Both the position numbers and the translations under genes were made by a program. From positions 4,831,001 through 4,895,000 of the forward strand of contig NZ_JAFHKM010000002.1 of assembly GCF_016937515.1 (NCBI RefSeq): a stretch of DNA of 64,000 bases, in the 5' to 3' direction. This document shows positions 8,754 to 16,979 of this stretch, piece after piece. Under the pieces are notes generated by a model. The model saw only the letters and a list, made by a program, of their open reading frames with translations. It had not been told where the DNA came from and ran no database searches. This stretch comes from Cohnella algarum. Lineage in GTDB: Bacteria > Bacillota > Bacilli > Paenibacillales > Paenibacillaceae. Positions within the stretch are counted from its first letter, which is position 1; every line of letters starts with the position of its first letter.

Positions 8754-9491
8754 ATGAGTTTAAACGGAAAAGTCGCTATCGTCACCGGAGCGTCGCGGGG
8801 CATCGGGCGGCAGGCAGCCGTCCAATTGGCGAAATCCGGCGCAAAGGTCGTCGTCAATTATTCCTCGAATGAAGGAAAAGCGGGTGAGACGGTAAAAACC
8901 ATCGAACGATTCGGCGGCGTCGCGACGGCCATCCGCGCGGATGTGAGCAAAGTGAGCGAAGTCGAAGCGTTGTTCTCGGAAACGCTCGAGCGATTCGGAC
9001 GTTTGGACATTCTGGTCAACAATGCCGGCATCATGGAATGCGCGGCTCTCGCGGACGTGACGGAGGAAACGTTCGACCGGCATTTCGCGATCAATGTGAA
9101 AGGGACTTATTTCGCTTGCCAACAAGCGATGAAGAGCATGTCGGAAGGCGGCACGATCCTCAATTTTTCGACTTCCGTATCGGGCGCGATGCTTCCGACG
9201 TACAGCGTCTACGCCGCCACGAAAGGCGCGGTCGAGCAGTTGACCCGTCAATTGGCGAAGGAATTCGGTCCCAAGGATATCACCATCAATTGCATCGCGC
9301 CGGGTCAAGTGTCGACCGAGCTGTTCCTGAACGGAAAATCGGAGGCGTTGATCGACTCGTACCGCCGAATGAATGCGTTCGGACGGCTGGGGGAACCGGA
9401 GGATATCGCGAACGCGATCGAGCTGCTGGTCAGCGACAAAGCGCGCTGGATAACGGGACAGACCATTCGCGTAAACGGCGGGTTTAATTGA
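8754..9491 (+). CDS. SDR-family NAD(P)-dependent oxidoreductase
   Basis: A 245-residue classical short-chain dehydrogenase/reductase. The cofactor loop TGASRGIG is at residues 11-18, the structural motif NNAG follows in the middle, and the catalytic tyrosine and lysine are in YAATKG. Reading continues upstream in frame, but ATG 8754 is preferred because AAAGGAGAG lies just before it and the protein then begins in the usual way (MSLNGKVAIVTG). An Arg/Lys-poor turn after strand 2 (NYSS) suggests no strong NADP-specific basic residue, but cofactor choice is not certain. Probably controlled by the divergent AraC-type gene. Substrate cannot be told from sequence. Confidence 0.93.
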   Translation: MSLNGKVAIVTGASRGIGRQAAVQLAKSGAKVVVNYSSNEGKAGETVKTIERFGGVATAIRADVSKVSEVEALFSETLERFGRLDILVNNAGIMECAALADVTEETFDRHFAINVKGTYFACQQAMKSMSEGGTILNFSTSVSGAMLPTYSVYAATKGAVEQLTRQLAKEFGPKDITINCIAPGQVSTELFLNGKSEALIDSYRRMNAFGRLGEPEDIANAIELLVSDKARWITGQTIRVNGGFN

Positions 9492-9584
9492 ACAGTCGAG
9501 CAACCGGTTCAACTAACAAGGATTTCCAGCCCCTGCGTCGAAGTTCATTAAAGGATTTGACGATGAAAAATTGGGGGCCGGATC

Positions 9585-11645
9585 ATGGTTCGCATTCGGG
9601 ATGTGATGATGAAGAACGAAGAGGAACGGTTCGTCGGACGCTCGCGCGAGCTGGCGCTCCTGCGCAAAGAACTAGCCGCCGACCATGAAAATTGGCGGCT
9701 TGTGCATTTGCACGGGCCGGGCGGCATCGGGAAGACCGGTCTGCTTCGAAGCTTTGCTAGGGAAACCGGCGAGGCGACCGTGTGGATTGGCGGCGAGGAG
9801 CAGCATGCTCCCCATGACTTTCTGAACCGATTGCGCATGCGGCTGATCGAAAAAGGGTGGGAGCTTCCCGTTTCCGAAACGGCCGACGATGGCGCCGCTC
9901 TTGCGGAGGTTCTGAACCGGGAAGCCGTTGCCCGGCAAGGCTTCGTTTTGATTTTGGATTCGTTCGAGGAATGCAAACCGATTGAAAAATGGCTGCGCGA
10001 CTTCTGGCTTCCTCGGCTTTCCGTTCGCGTTCGCGTCTGCACGGCGGGAAGGTATCCGTTGGAAGGGGAATGGCTGCGGGCTCCGGGCTGGACCGGTCTC
10101 GTATACAACCTCAAGCTGGGACCGTTAAACCGCAGCGCGATTTATCGATATACCCGATCTCGCGGCATTCAGGATCATGAAACGCGCGATGCCATCGAGA
10201 GATTTTCCAAGGGAATTCCTTTGGCTCTGACGCTTGCCTGCGATGCCGTTTTGCGGAACGGGCCGGAAGTTCTTCGGGAAGGTTCCTTGCAGAGGCAAAT
10301 GATCCAGTCCTTATGCACCGTCCTTTTGCAGGATCTGAAAAACTCGTTTGAAAAACAGTTGCTTGATGCGGCCTCCATTTTCTGGCGCTTCGATCAGGAG
10401 ATGCTGGAAGAAGTAGCGGGACAGGAAATCCCGGACGAAGCCTTCCGCGAATTTACCGGTTTGCCGTTTGTCTCCTTATCGGACGAAGGGGGGTGGAGCG
10501 TCGTCGATGCCGTCAGGGATTGGATAAAAGCGGATTTGCGCAACCGCGCTCCGGAAACCTACGACCTGTATCGGCGAAAAGCTTTATTCTTCCTGCAGAG
10601 ACGGCTTGCCGCGGCGCCGGCCGATCTAAAAAGACAACTGATGGTCGAACTGCTTTATTTGCACGATAACGAGCTTCTCCGCAATTACGGCTTTCGCGGC
10701 CAGGGGGAACGCTTTCAGGTGGAGGTGCGCGCGGCGGACGACACGGATTTGCCCGCAATGGGGAAGATGTATCGGGATTGGACCTCCACGATTCCGCCTT
10801 ATTTGCCGGACGAGACGCATCAGGAAAGCTATTTTCGCGCGGTCTGGGAAGCGGAACCGTCGTCCTTTACGGTTTTTTGGGCGGACGGCCGGCTTGCGGC
10901 GTTTTACGCTCTGGTTCCGCTGAAACCGGAAACCCGATCGATTTTTCAAGAAAACCCTATCTTTCGCGCCTATCTTTCGCAATCGCCGCTGCAGGAAAAG
11001 GAATACCTGATCTGGTTGGGATGCACGCTTCCCGATTTCGACCCCTCCATCTTCGGCTATCTCCTGCGGTACCTGTTATTGAATCTGGCCGATAAATTGA
11101 TTACGACTCTGACGCCGATCGCCTATTTTGCGGATATTTATGCTTCAATCGGTTTCCAGCGGCTGCCATGGGCGGATTCCCGTTATACGAACGGGACCCC
11201 CGTGCGCGCTTATCAACTCGACTTGCGGGAGAGGGAGCTATCGGATCCGCTGACCGAGCGGCTGTTTTCGGACAACCCGAAAGGTTCCGTTTCCGTACAG
11301 GAAATTTCAGTGTTGCTAAAAAAAGCGTTGAACGACTCTCAGGCTCTCGAACTCGAACCTCATCTCCTTCGCACGCTGCAGGGCTCGAACAAAATCAGGC
11401 AAATGGCCCTGACGGAAGGCTCGGTTGCCGCCGCAGTCCGCAAAGCACTGTCGGAAGGCCTGGAGCAAATGAGCAGGGGGACGGAGGAGGACCAACTTCT
11501 GGCGCAGGCTATCCGGCTCGCCTATATCCAAAAAATCGGCAAGCACGAAGTTGTAGCTGCCCGTCTCAGCCTTTCCCCAAGCACTTATTACCGTTATCTG
11601 AAAAAAGGCTTTGAGCGTTTAGCCCATGATTTGATAACCGAGTAA
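9585..11645 (+). CDS. STAND-type NTPase with GNAT-like middle and C-terminal HTH
   Basis: A 686-residue multidomain regulator. Residues 15-300 form a STAND/AAA-type NTPase: VGRSREL box, P-loop GPGGIGKT (44-51), Walker B FVLILDSFEE (about 122-131) and the GIPLAL motif. Residues about 385-555 resemble an N-acetyltransferase fold (VEVRAADDTDLPAMGKMY at its start, GFQRLPWADSRY near its end). The last 45 residues look like a helix-turn-helix (EVVAARLSLSPSTYYRYLKK). STAND proteins are signal-gated switches; here NTP binding could gate DNA binding by the C-terminal helices (inference). It faces a secreted cysteine-peptide gene across a shared terminator. Confidence 0.8.
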   Translation: MVRIRDVMMKNEEERFVGRSRELALLRKELAADHENWRLVHLHGPGGIGKTGLLRSFARETGEATVWIGGEEQHAPHDFLNRLRMRLIEKGWELPVSETADDGAALAEVLNREAVARQGFVLILDSFEECKPIEKWLRDFWLPRLSVRVRVCTAGRYPLEGEWLRAPGWTGLVYNLKLGPLNRSAIYRYTRSRGIQDHETRDAIERFSKGIPLALTLACDAVLRNGPEVLREGSLQRQMIQSLCTVLLQDLKNSFEKQLLDAASIFWRFDQEMLEEVAGQEIPDEAFREFTGLPFVSLSDEGGWSVVDAVRDWIKADLRNRAPETYDLYRRKALFFLQRRLAAAPADLKRQLMVELLYLHDNELLRNYGFRGQGERFQVEVRAADDTDLPAMGKMYRDWTSTIPPYLPDETHQESYFRAVWEAEPSSFTVFWADGRLAAFYALVPLKPETRSIFQENPIFRAYLSQSPLQEKEYLIWLGCTLPDFDPSIFGYLLRYLLLNLADKLITTLTPIAYFADIYASIGFQRLPWADSRYTNGTPVRAYQLDLRERELSDPLTERLFSDNPKGSVSVQEISVLLKKALNDSQALELEPHLLRTLQGSNKIRQMALTEGSVAAAVRKALSEGLEQMSRGTEEDQLLAQAIRLAYIQKIGKHEVVAARLSLSPSTYYRYLKKGFERLAHDLITE

Positions 11646-11703
11646 AGAGGGCCGTTCCCCGGATTGCGATATTTGCCTCCGGAACGGCCCTCTCTTGTTT
11701 TTA
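11646..11703. terminator. Strong intrinsic terminator
   Basis: A perfect 13-bp stem, AGAGGGCCGTTCC with its complement at 11681-11693, is followed by TTGTTTTT. It ends the STAND gene; being a perfect inverted repeat it may also act on the opposing small gene, whose stop codon is at 11701. Confidence 0.88.
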
Positions 11704-11877
11704 CCTTAGAAACGCATGCCAATATGCGAATTCCAAGCACTCTCCCCAGCCCGAGCACTGGTAGTAAGTCGATGCCGTCTGGCGCGGCAACGCGCTGGCC
11801 GCCCCCGCCGTAACCGCGCTGAGCGCGATCGCGAGCGTAAACGCCGCGAGAAATTTACGGCCCCGGAAAAACTTCAT
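11701..11877 (-). CDS. Small secreted cysteine-containing peptide (58 aa), unrecognised
   Basis: A 58-codon gene starting ATG at 11877, with the strong ribosome site AAAGGAGGGAGATCC immediately upstream. Residues 1-29 make a textbook signal peptide (MKFFRGRKF, hydrophobic core, cleavage after GAASA). The predicted mature peptide is about 29 residues, rich in aromatic residues, with two cysteines five apart in YYQCSGWGECLEFAYW. That could form a small disulfide ring. I recognise no family. It converges with the STAND-GNAT-HTH gene and diverges from a two-component system. A pheromone, bacteriocin-like or wall-associated peptide are all possible; none is shown. Confidence 0.75.
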   Translation of the reverse strand: MKFFRGRKFLAAFTLAIALSAVTAGAASALPRQTASTYYQCSGWGECLEFAYWHAFLR

Positions 11878-12022
11878 TGGATCTCCCTCCTTTTGAAATC
11901 ACGATAAGACAAAAGGACTCTCAACTTCAATTTCAAAATACTCTCGCGCCCCGCGACAGGAAAATGCCTGTATAATAAACAGGACGAACATTAACAAGCC
12001 TTGCGTTGGGGGAACTTGACTT

Positions 12023-12718
12023 ATGCCGAAACGAATACTGCTTGCCGAGGACGACAGGGAGATCAGCCAGTTGATCGAAAGTCATTTGAAGCGGGAGAAC
12101 TACGCCGTTTTTACGGCGCATGACGGAGAGGAAGCCGCTGCTCTTTTTCAACAGGAGAAATTCGATTTGATCCTGCTCGATTTGATGCTTCCCAAAGTAA
12201 CCGGCATGGATTTGCTGAAACGAATTCGGGAAACGAGCGTCGTCCCCGTCCTGATTATTTCGGCAAAAGGAAGCGATCTCGACAAGGCGCTCGGACTGGG
12301 CTTCGGCGCGGACGATTATGTAAGCAAGCCGTTCTCCATGATCGAATTGACCGCTCGTGTCCAGGCTGCCATCCGCAGGGCCACGCAGTATATCCGGCCG
12401 GAAAACGAGCCGGCCGTCCATACGCTTCAGTTCAAGGATCTCGTTCTCGATATGCATGCGTTTTCCGCGCAAGTCGGGGGACGAACGGTACAGCTCACAT
12501 CCAAGGAATTTCACATTATGAAGCTGTTTCTGACCCGTCAGGGCAGAGTGTTCACCAAGGAGCAAATTTATCAATTGATTTGGGAAGACGATTATTACGG
12601 GAATGAAAACGTCATTAACGTGCATATCCGGAGACTTCGGGAAAAAATCGAAGAGGATCCGTCGAACCCCCGGTACATTCGGACCGTTTGGGGAATCGGA
12701 TATAAAATGGGCGAGTAG
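12023..12718 (+). CDS. OmpR-family response regulator
   Basis: A 231-residue regulator with an N-terminal receiver (LLAEDDREISQLI; phospho-accepting Asp in LILLDLMLP; conserved Lys in VSKPFSMIEL) and a C-terminal winged helix (residues about 135-230, ending RTVWGIGYKMGE). It is followed after 3 bp by its kinase. A TATAAT hexamer at 11971-11976 lies about 45 bp upstream and may be the -10 box, though no good -35 is seen. By context it controls the Bcr/LanFE-like exporter genes downstream. Confidence 0.93.
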   Translation: MPKRILLAEDDREISQLIESHLKRENYAVFTAHDGEEAAALFQQEKFDLILLDLMLPKVTGMDLLKRIRETSVVPVLIISAKGSDLDKALGLGFGADDYVSKPFSMIELTARVQAAIRRATQYIRPENEPAVHTLQFKDLVLDMHAFSAQVGGRTVQLTSKEFHIMKLFLTRQGRVFTKEQIYQLIWEDDYYGNENVINVHIRRLREKIEEDPSNPRYIRTVWGIGYKMGE

Positions 12719-12721
12719 GCG

Positions 12722-13657
12722 ATGGCGATCATTTTATACGTCCTCATCGGCGTTTTGGCTGCAATCGTCGGGTGGCAATGGGTTTCGGGAAAAAAAAGGA
12801 GCCGCCGCCTCCGGGACATTACGGATAAAATCGGCGACATCCTGGACCGGGAGACGGCCGAGAAGGTGCTTTTCCAAACAGGCCAGGCCGACCTTCGGCT
12901 TTTGCTCGTCCAGATCAATCGTTTGCTGGATCACAACCGGAAGATCATGGCGGATTACGCCCGAACGAAGGACAGTCTGCGGAAAATGATCTCCAACATG
13001 TCCCACGATTTGAAAACCCCCCTGACCGTCATTCTGGGGTATGCGGAAAAACTGAATCAGGAAATCCCGATGAGCGAAGAAGAAAAGAAGCAGACCGTGT
13101 CGAGGCTGAACGAGAAAGTGAACGGACTGATTGCTTTGGTCAATCAGTTTTTCGACCTTGTCAAAATCGAATCGGATGATTACGAAATCCCTTTAAGCAA
13201 ACTAGCCCTCAACGAAGTCTGCCGGCAAAGCGTGCTCGAGTTTTACGATCTGCTGGTCTCGAAAAATCTTCAGGTCGAGCTCGAAATCCCGGAACGGCCC
13301 ATCTACATTCTCGGCAACGAGCACGCGCTGCAGCGAATTCTCGGCAATCTGATTTCCAATTCGATCCGGTACGGAAGCGACGGGGGCGTTTTTGGCTTGA
13401 CGCTTCGCGAAGAAGGGGAATTCGTTGCCGTCGACGTTTGGGACCGGGGGAAAGGCATAACCGAGGCGCACCAGGACCGCGTATTCGAAAGACTTTATAC
13501 GTTGGATGACGCCCGGAACCCGCAGTTCCAAGGAAGCGGTCTCGGCCTCAGCATTACCAAGCGCCTGACGGAGCAAATGAAGGGGACGATTCGGCTGAGC
13601 AGCTCGCCGCATGAGAAAACGACGTTTACCTGCACATTTAAACAATTGACTTTTTAA
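12722..13657 (+). CDS. Sensor histidine kinase with a single N-terminal helix
   Basis: A 311-residue kinase. One hydrophobic helix lies at residues 3-20, then a cytoplasmic linker, then the H box NMSHDLKTPLTVILGYAEK near residue 100. The ATP-binding domain shows GNLISNSIRYGSDGG (N box), DRGKGI (G1) and GSGLGLSI (G2). With a single anchor and no external sensor it fits kinases of bacitracin/lantibiotic-resistance modules, which sense through membrane partners. It starts 3 bp after the response-regulator gene, so translation is likely coupled. Confidence 0.92.
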   Translation: MAIILYVLIGVLAAIVGWQWVSGKKRSRRLRDITDKIGDILDRETAEKVLFQTGQADLRLLLVQINRLLDHNRKIMADYARTKDSLRKMISNMSHDLKTPLTVILGYAEKLNQEIPMSEEEKKQTVSRLNEKVNGLIALVNQFFDLVKIESDDYEIPLSKLALNEVCRQSVLEFYDLLVSKNLQVELEIPERPIYILGNEHALQRILGNLISNSIRYGSDGGVFGLTLREEGEFVAVDVWDRGKGITEAHQDRVFERLYTLDDARNPQFQGSGLGLSITKRLTEQMKGTIRLSSSPHEKTTFTCTFKQLTF

Positions 13658-13667
13658 AAACGCCCGG

Positions 13668-13695
13668 GAGATGTTCCGACGAACATCTCTTTTTC
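13668..13695 (+). terminator. Intrinsic terminator after the two-component genes
   Basis: Stem GAGATGTTC-CGAC-GAACATCTC followed by TTTTTC. It separates the regulator/kinase pair from the ABC genes, which therefore probably have their own promoter in 13700-13790. Confidence 0.88.
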
Positions 13696-13795
13696 GTAAG
13701 AAACATGTAAGGAATGAGAAAGAAAAATCTTCATTCTCCGCATTAAGATAAAGAAAACCGAAAGAAACGAATTGAAATCGCAGGAGGCTCGGCTC

Positions 13796-14719
13796 ATGAG
13801 CGACATCGTTCGGACTTACGAACTTACGAAAACAGCAAAAGGGAAAACGATCGTATCGAATGTAAATCTTCGGGTAAAAAAAGGCGAGATCTACGGTTTG
13901 CTCGGACCGAACGGCGCCGGGAAGACGACGATCATGAAAATGATCGCGGGACTCGTCCTGCCCACTTCCGGAGAGATTGAGCTGTTCGGAAAAAAACTCG
14001 CCGAAACCGCCAAAGAAGGGTTGAAACGGGTCGGCAGCATTATCGAATACCCGATCTTTTTCGAGCACTTGACGGCCATGCAAAATCTTGAGCTTCACTG
14101 CGAATATTTAGGCTTTTACGACAAAAAGGCGATTCGCGATGCGCTGGGCCTGGTCGATTTAAACGGAGTCGAACAACAGAAGGTCAAGGAATTTTCGCTG
14201 GGCATGAAGCAGCGGCTGGGCATCGCGCGGGCCGCGATCACGAAGCCGGAACTGATCGTCCTGGATGAGCCCACCAACGGCCTCGATCCGATCGGCATTA
14301 AAGACATGAGAGAATTGATTCAAACGCTGAACAAGGAATACGGCATTACGTTTCTTCTTTCCAGCCATATCCTGGGGGAAATCGAACAGGTGGCGGACCG
14401 GATCGGCGTCGTTCGGCACGGGCGATTGGCCGACGAAGTATCCATGCCGGATGTTAGACAGATGCGGACCGATTATATTGAAATCGTCGCCTCGAACGTG
14501 CAAAAATCGGTTTATTTGCTCGAACATCACCTTCGGCTTTCAAATCTGAAAATCGTACAGGACAACAAAATCCGGATTTATGACGCAAGTTTGTCCACGG
14601 GCGAGATTTCAAAACTGCTCATTACGCAAGGGATTGAAGTCGAGGAGATCCGGAAACATACGAGCACGCTCGAAGATTACTTTTATCATCGGATTCAAGG
14701 GGGAGATCGGCTTGATTAA
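13796..14719 (+). CDS. BcrA/LanF-like ABC transporter ATP-binding protein
   Basis: A 307-residue ATPase of the bacitracin/lantibiotic self-protection type. Walker A is GPNGAGKTT, the signature is FSLGMKQRLGIARA and Walker B is LIVLDEPTNGLDP. The C-terminal 90 residues form the extra domain typical of the BcrA branch. ATG 13796 is chosen because CAGGAGG precedes it by 8 nt; an upstream in-frame ATG at 13772 has no such site. It pairs with the membrane gene that overlaps its stop. The likely job is exporting or displacing a peptide antibiotic, inferred from family and from the two-component system upstream. Confidence 0.93.
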   Translation: MSDIVRTYELTKTAKGKTIVSNVNLRVKKGEIYGLLGPNGAGKTTIMKMIAGLVLPTSGEIELFGKKLAETAKEGLKRVGSIIEYPIFFEHLTAMQNLELHCEYLGFYDKKAIRDALGLVDLNGVEQQKVKEFSLGMKQRLGIARAAITKPELIVLDEPTNGLDPIGIKDMRELIQTLNKEYGITFLLSSHILGEIEQVADRIGVVRHGRLADEVSMPDVRQMRTDYIEIVASNVQKSVYLLEHHLRLSNLKIVQDNKIRIYDASLSTGEISKLLITQGIEVEEIRKHTSTLEDYFYHRIQGGDRLD

Positions 14720-15410
14720 GCTGATGGAGCTTGAATGGAGAAAATTGGAACGAAAAAAAGTCATCGGCGAATTGATCATTTATTGGGCGATCCTGACGTT
14801 TTTGCCGACGTTTTTTCTAAAAGTCGTATTTGCCGACCTCCCGACCGCCGATTTCAACCAAAGCTATTCCAATGCCATGGCGCTGATGCTGCCGATTCAA
14901 ATGGGGTTTGTTATGTTCGGGGCTTCTCTTATCAATCACGTATTCATCGAAGAGTATAAAAATAAAACGATCGCGCTCTCCTTCGGATACCCGATCAGCC
15001 GGAAGCGGCTGGTCACGGCGAAAGCGATGTTTATCGTTTCGGCGGTTTTCATCTGCACGGTTATCTCTTTCGCGCTTGCCGGCATCGCAACCTACGCGCT
15101 CGATCGGGCGCTGGGCGTGATTGCCGGGGAACCCTCGTTGGCCGACATTGCGGTCTATGCGTTTCGGGCGATTATTCATTCCCTCGTTGTCGCTCTTTCT
15201 TCCCTGATTCCGCTATTTTGCTTCGGGCTTTGGCGGAGGGCGGTCGTCCCGACGGTCATTTTCGCCGTCGCCATCATTCAGCTTCCAACCTTGCTCAATC
15301 TGATTCAAATTTCGGTGAATCCGGATGCGATGTACGCGACTCTCTGTCTATTGGGGCTTGTGAGTGCATACTTGTCCGTTCTGACGGTGAACACATTAGG
15401 GGATTTGTAA
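14712..15410 (+). CDS. ABC-2 type permease, BcrB/LanE-like
   Basis: About 232 residues with six predicted membrane helices (for example AILTFLPTFFLKVVFA and VVPTVIFAVAIIQLPTLL). This size and pattern fit the BcrB/LanE/G permeases that work with BcrA/LanF ATPases. TTG 14712 is taken as start: GGGGGAG lies just upstream and the codon overlaps the TAA of the ATPase gene, giving translational coupling. ATG 14724 is the alternative and loses four residues. Substrate unknown. Confidence 0.88.
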   Translation: MIKLMELEWRKLERKKVIGELIIYWAILTFLPTFFLKVVFADLPTADFNQSYSNAMALMLPIQMGFVMFGASLINHVFIEEYKNKTIALSFGYPISRKRLVTAKAMFIVSAVFICTVISFALAGIATYALDRALGVIAGEPSLADIAVYAFRAIIHSLVVALSSLIPLFCFGLWRRAVVPTVIFAVAIIQLPTLLNLIQISVNPDAMYATLCLLGLVSAYLSVLTVNTLGDL

Positions 15411-15428
15411 TCGACTTTGTTTGAAAAA

Positions 15429-15458
15429 CCGTCCCGCGTTGGGGGCGGATTTTTTTTC
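15429..15458 (+). terminator. Intrinsic terminator of the ABC exporter genes
   Basis: CCGTCCC-loop-GGGGCGG (one G-U pair) followed by ATTTTTTTT, 19 bp after the permease stop. Confidence 0.8.
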
Positions 15459-15521
15459 GGGAACCTTTACAAGAAGGTTTCAGTGTAGTGCAAAATGATC
15501 GCTGATTCCCTCCCGCGAGGG

Positions 15522-15566
15522 AGAAAACCAGGCCGCCGGGCGACGAAGGCCTGGTTTTCTTTTTTC
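15522..15566. terminator. Second terminator-like hairpin
   Basis: Perfect stem AGAAAACCAGGCC pairing with 15548-15560, followed by TTTTTTCC on the plus strand. It is symmetrical enough to stop transcription from both sides, between the exporter genes and the DUF817 remnant. Confidence 0.75.
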
Positions 15567-15659
15567 CGTACGATGCGGAGAAGTTTATGAGCCGTCGCTG
15601 CAATCGCAACTAACGAGACCAAATCCAGAAGCTCCGCCGCACCACGCTCATCGACGAAG

Positions 15660-16256
15660 CTACCCTCTTAGAAAGGAAGCGCGGCTTTCCTGTTCTGCCG
15701 CAGGGCGCTGTTTCTTGACCTGCTTCAACGCGGCGACGATCAGGAAGCCGACGATGACGAGAAGAAGCCATGAACTGACCTGGCCGAAATGAACGAGACG
15801 CCAGGCGCCGGATTGATTCGGGTACTCCCACGCGCGAAAAAAGGTGGCGACATTCTCCGCGATCCAAATAAAGAAGCCGATCAGCACGAAAGAGAGGGCG
15901 AACGGCATTCGGTAGCGGCGACTACCGACCTCGTAGGTCACCCATGTTCGCCAAAATACGACCAGCACCAAGGCCGACAGCCACCAGCGAACGTCGATCC
16001 AAAAATGATGGGTGAAGAAATTCAGGTAGATGGAAGCCGCAAACGCCACCTTCTTGCGGTAAAGTAGGGCCAGGCGGCAACCGGGAACGTCAAACCATTT
16101 CGGATGCAAGTGAAGTATCGCACAATTGAAAGCGTTGTCATTTGACGAATTTTTAGGCTTGGCTGAAGAATTTACTGAATTTTCCCAGGCATCAGCGATA
16201 AAGAATAAATATTTATTGTAAATCGATAAATTTCGTGTTACATTCAAAGGGACCAT
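15660..16256 (-). pseudogene. DUF817 membrane protein, 3' half only
   Basis: The last 125 residues (from about YLNFFTHHFWIDVRWWL to HFGQVSSWLLLVIVGFLIV) match the second half of the DUF817 family of integral membrane proteins, usually about 270 residues. The matching part begins near WFDVPGCRLALLYRKK. The 70 or so residues before that are AT-rich, asparagine-rich and unlike the family, so the first half has been lost and replaced by unrelated DNA. No function of DUF817 is known. Probably a broken gene, although the remaining frame is open. Confidence 0.7.
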
Positions 16257-16277
16257 TCCCGATGCGAGGTGTTTTTG

Positions 16278-16750
16278 ATGAAACCGGAAACTCTTTTTTT
16301 GAAAATCGCCGTTGTTCTGATTGCCATCCCCGTCCTTGCCTTGTGCATCTTCGGGCTGCCCAGGTTCGCTTATGAAACGGCGGATTATTTTCCGGCTTAT
16401 TGGCTGTATCCCGCTATAACCGGCATGTACGTTTCGGCGATTCCGTTTTTCGTTGCCTTGTATCAGGCTCTGCGGCTTTTAACCTATATCGACAAGAACG
16501 ACGCGTTCTCGGATTTATCGTCAAGGCCTTAAAAACGATCAAACGCTGCGCCATCCTCATCACGATCTTGTATGTCGCCATCCTGCCGTTCCTGTACCTC
16601 ATGGCGGATCAAGACGACGCCCCGGGAATCGTGGCGATCGGGTTGGTCATTACGTTCGGTTCGATCGTGATTGCCGTCTTTGCCGCCGTTCTTCAGAAGC
16701 TGCTGCAAAATGCCATCGATATCAAATCCGAGAACGATCTAACGGTCTGA
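16278..16750 (+). CDS. DUF2975 membrane protein (frameshifted)
   Basis: The first part (MKPETLFLKIAVVLIAIPVLAL to IDKNDAFSDLS) and the second part (VKALKTIKRCAILITILYV to NAIDIKSENDLTV) are in different frames. One extra G at about 16520 joins them into a protein of about 157 residues with four helices, the size and motif order of DUF2975. This family is almost always paired with a small XRE regulator of the YozG type, found here 10 bp downstream. Start ATG 16278 follows GAGGTG. Role unknown; the pair is often implicated in sporulation or membrane stress in relatives, which is not shown here. Confidence 0.82.
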
Positions 16751-16760
16751 GGTGAAAAAT

Positions 16761-16979
16761 ATGGCCATTATCATCAATATTGACGTGATGCTGGCGAAAA
16801 GGAAAATGAGCGTAACCGAGCTTTCGGAGCGGATCGGAATCACGATGGCGAACCTTTCGATATTGAAAAACGGGAAGGCAAAAGCGATCCGGCTTTCGAC
16901 TCTGGAGGCCATTTGCAAAGCGCTGGATTGCCAACCCGGGGACATTCTGGAATATCGAAGCGACGAATCATCGCCTTGA
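16761..16979 (+). CDS. XRE-family helix-turn-helix regulator, YozG-like
   Basis: A 72-residue protein that is nearly all helix-turn-helix (MSVTELSERIGITMANLSIL, then KNGKAKAIRLSTLEAICKAL). GAGGTG precedes ATG 16761 by 6 nt; a GTG at 16752 sits inside that ribosome site and is less likely. It follows the DUF2975 gene closely, the standard pairing, so it probably regulates that operon. Its last 12 bp overlap the 3' end of the convergent SgrR-type gene. Confidence 0.9.
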   Translation: MAIIINIDVMLAKRKMSVTELSERIGITMANLSILKNGKAKAIRLSTLEAICKALDCQPGDILEYRSDESSP

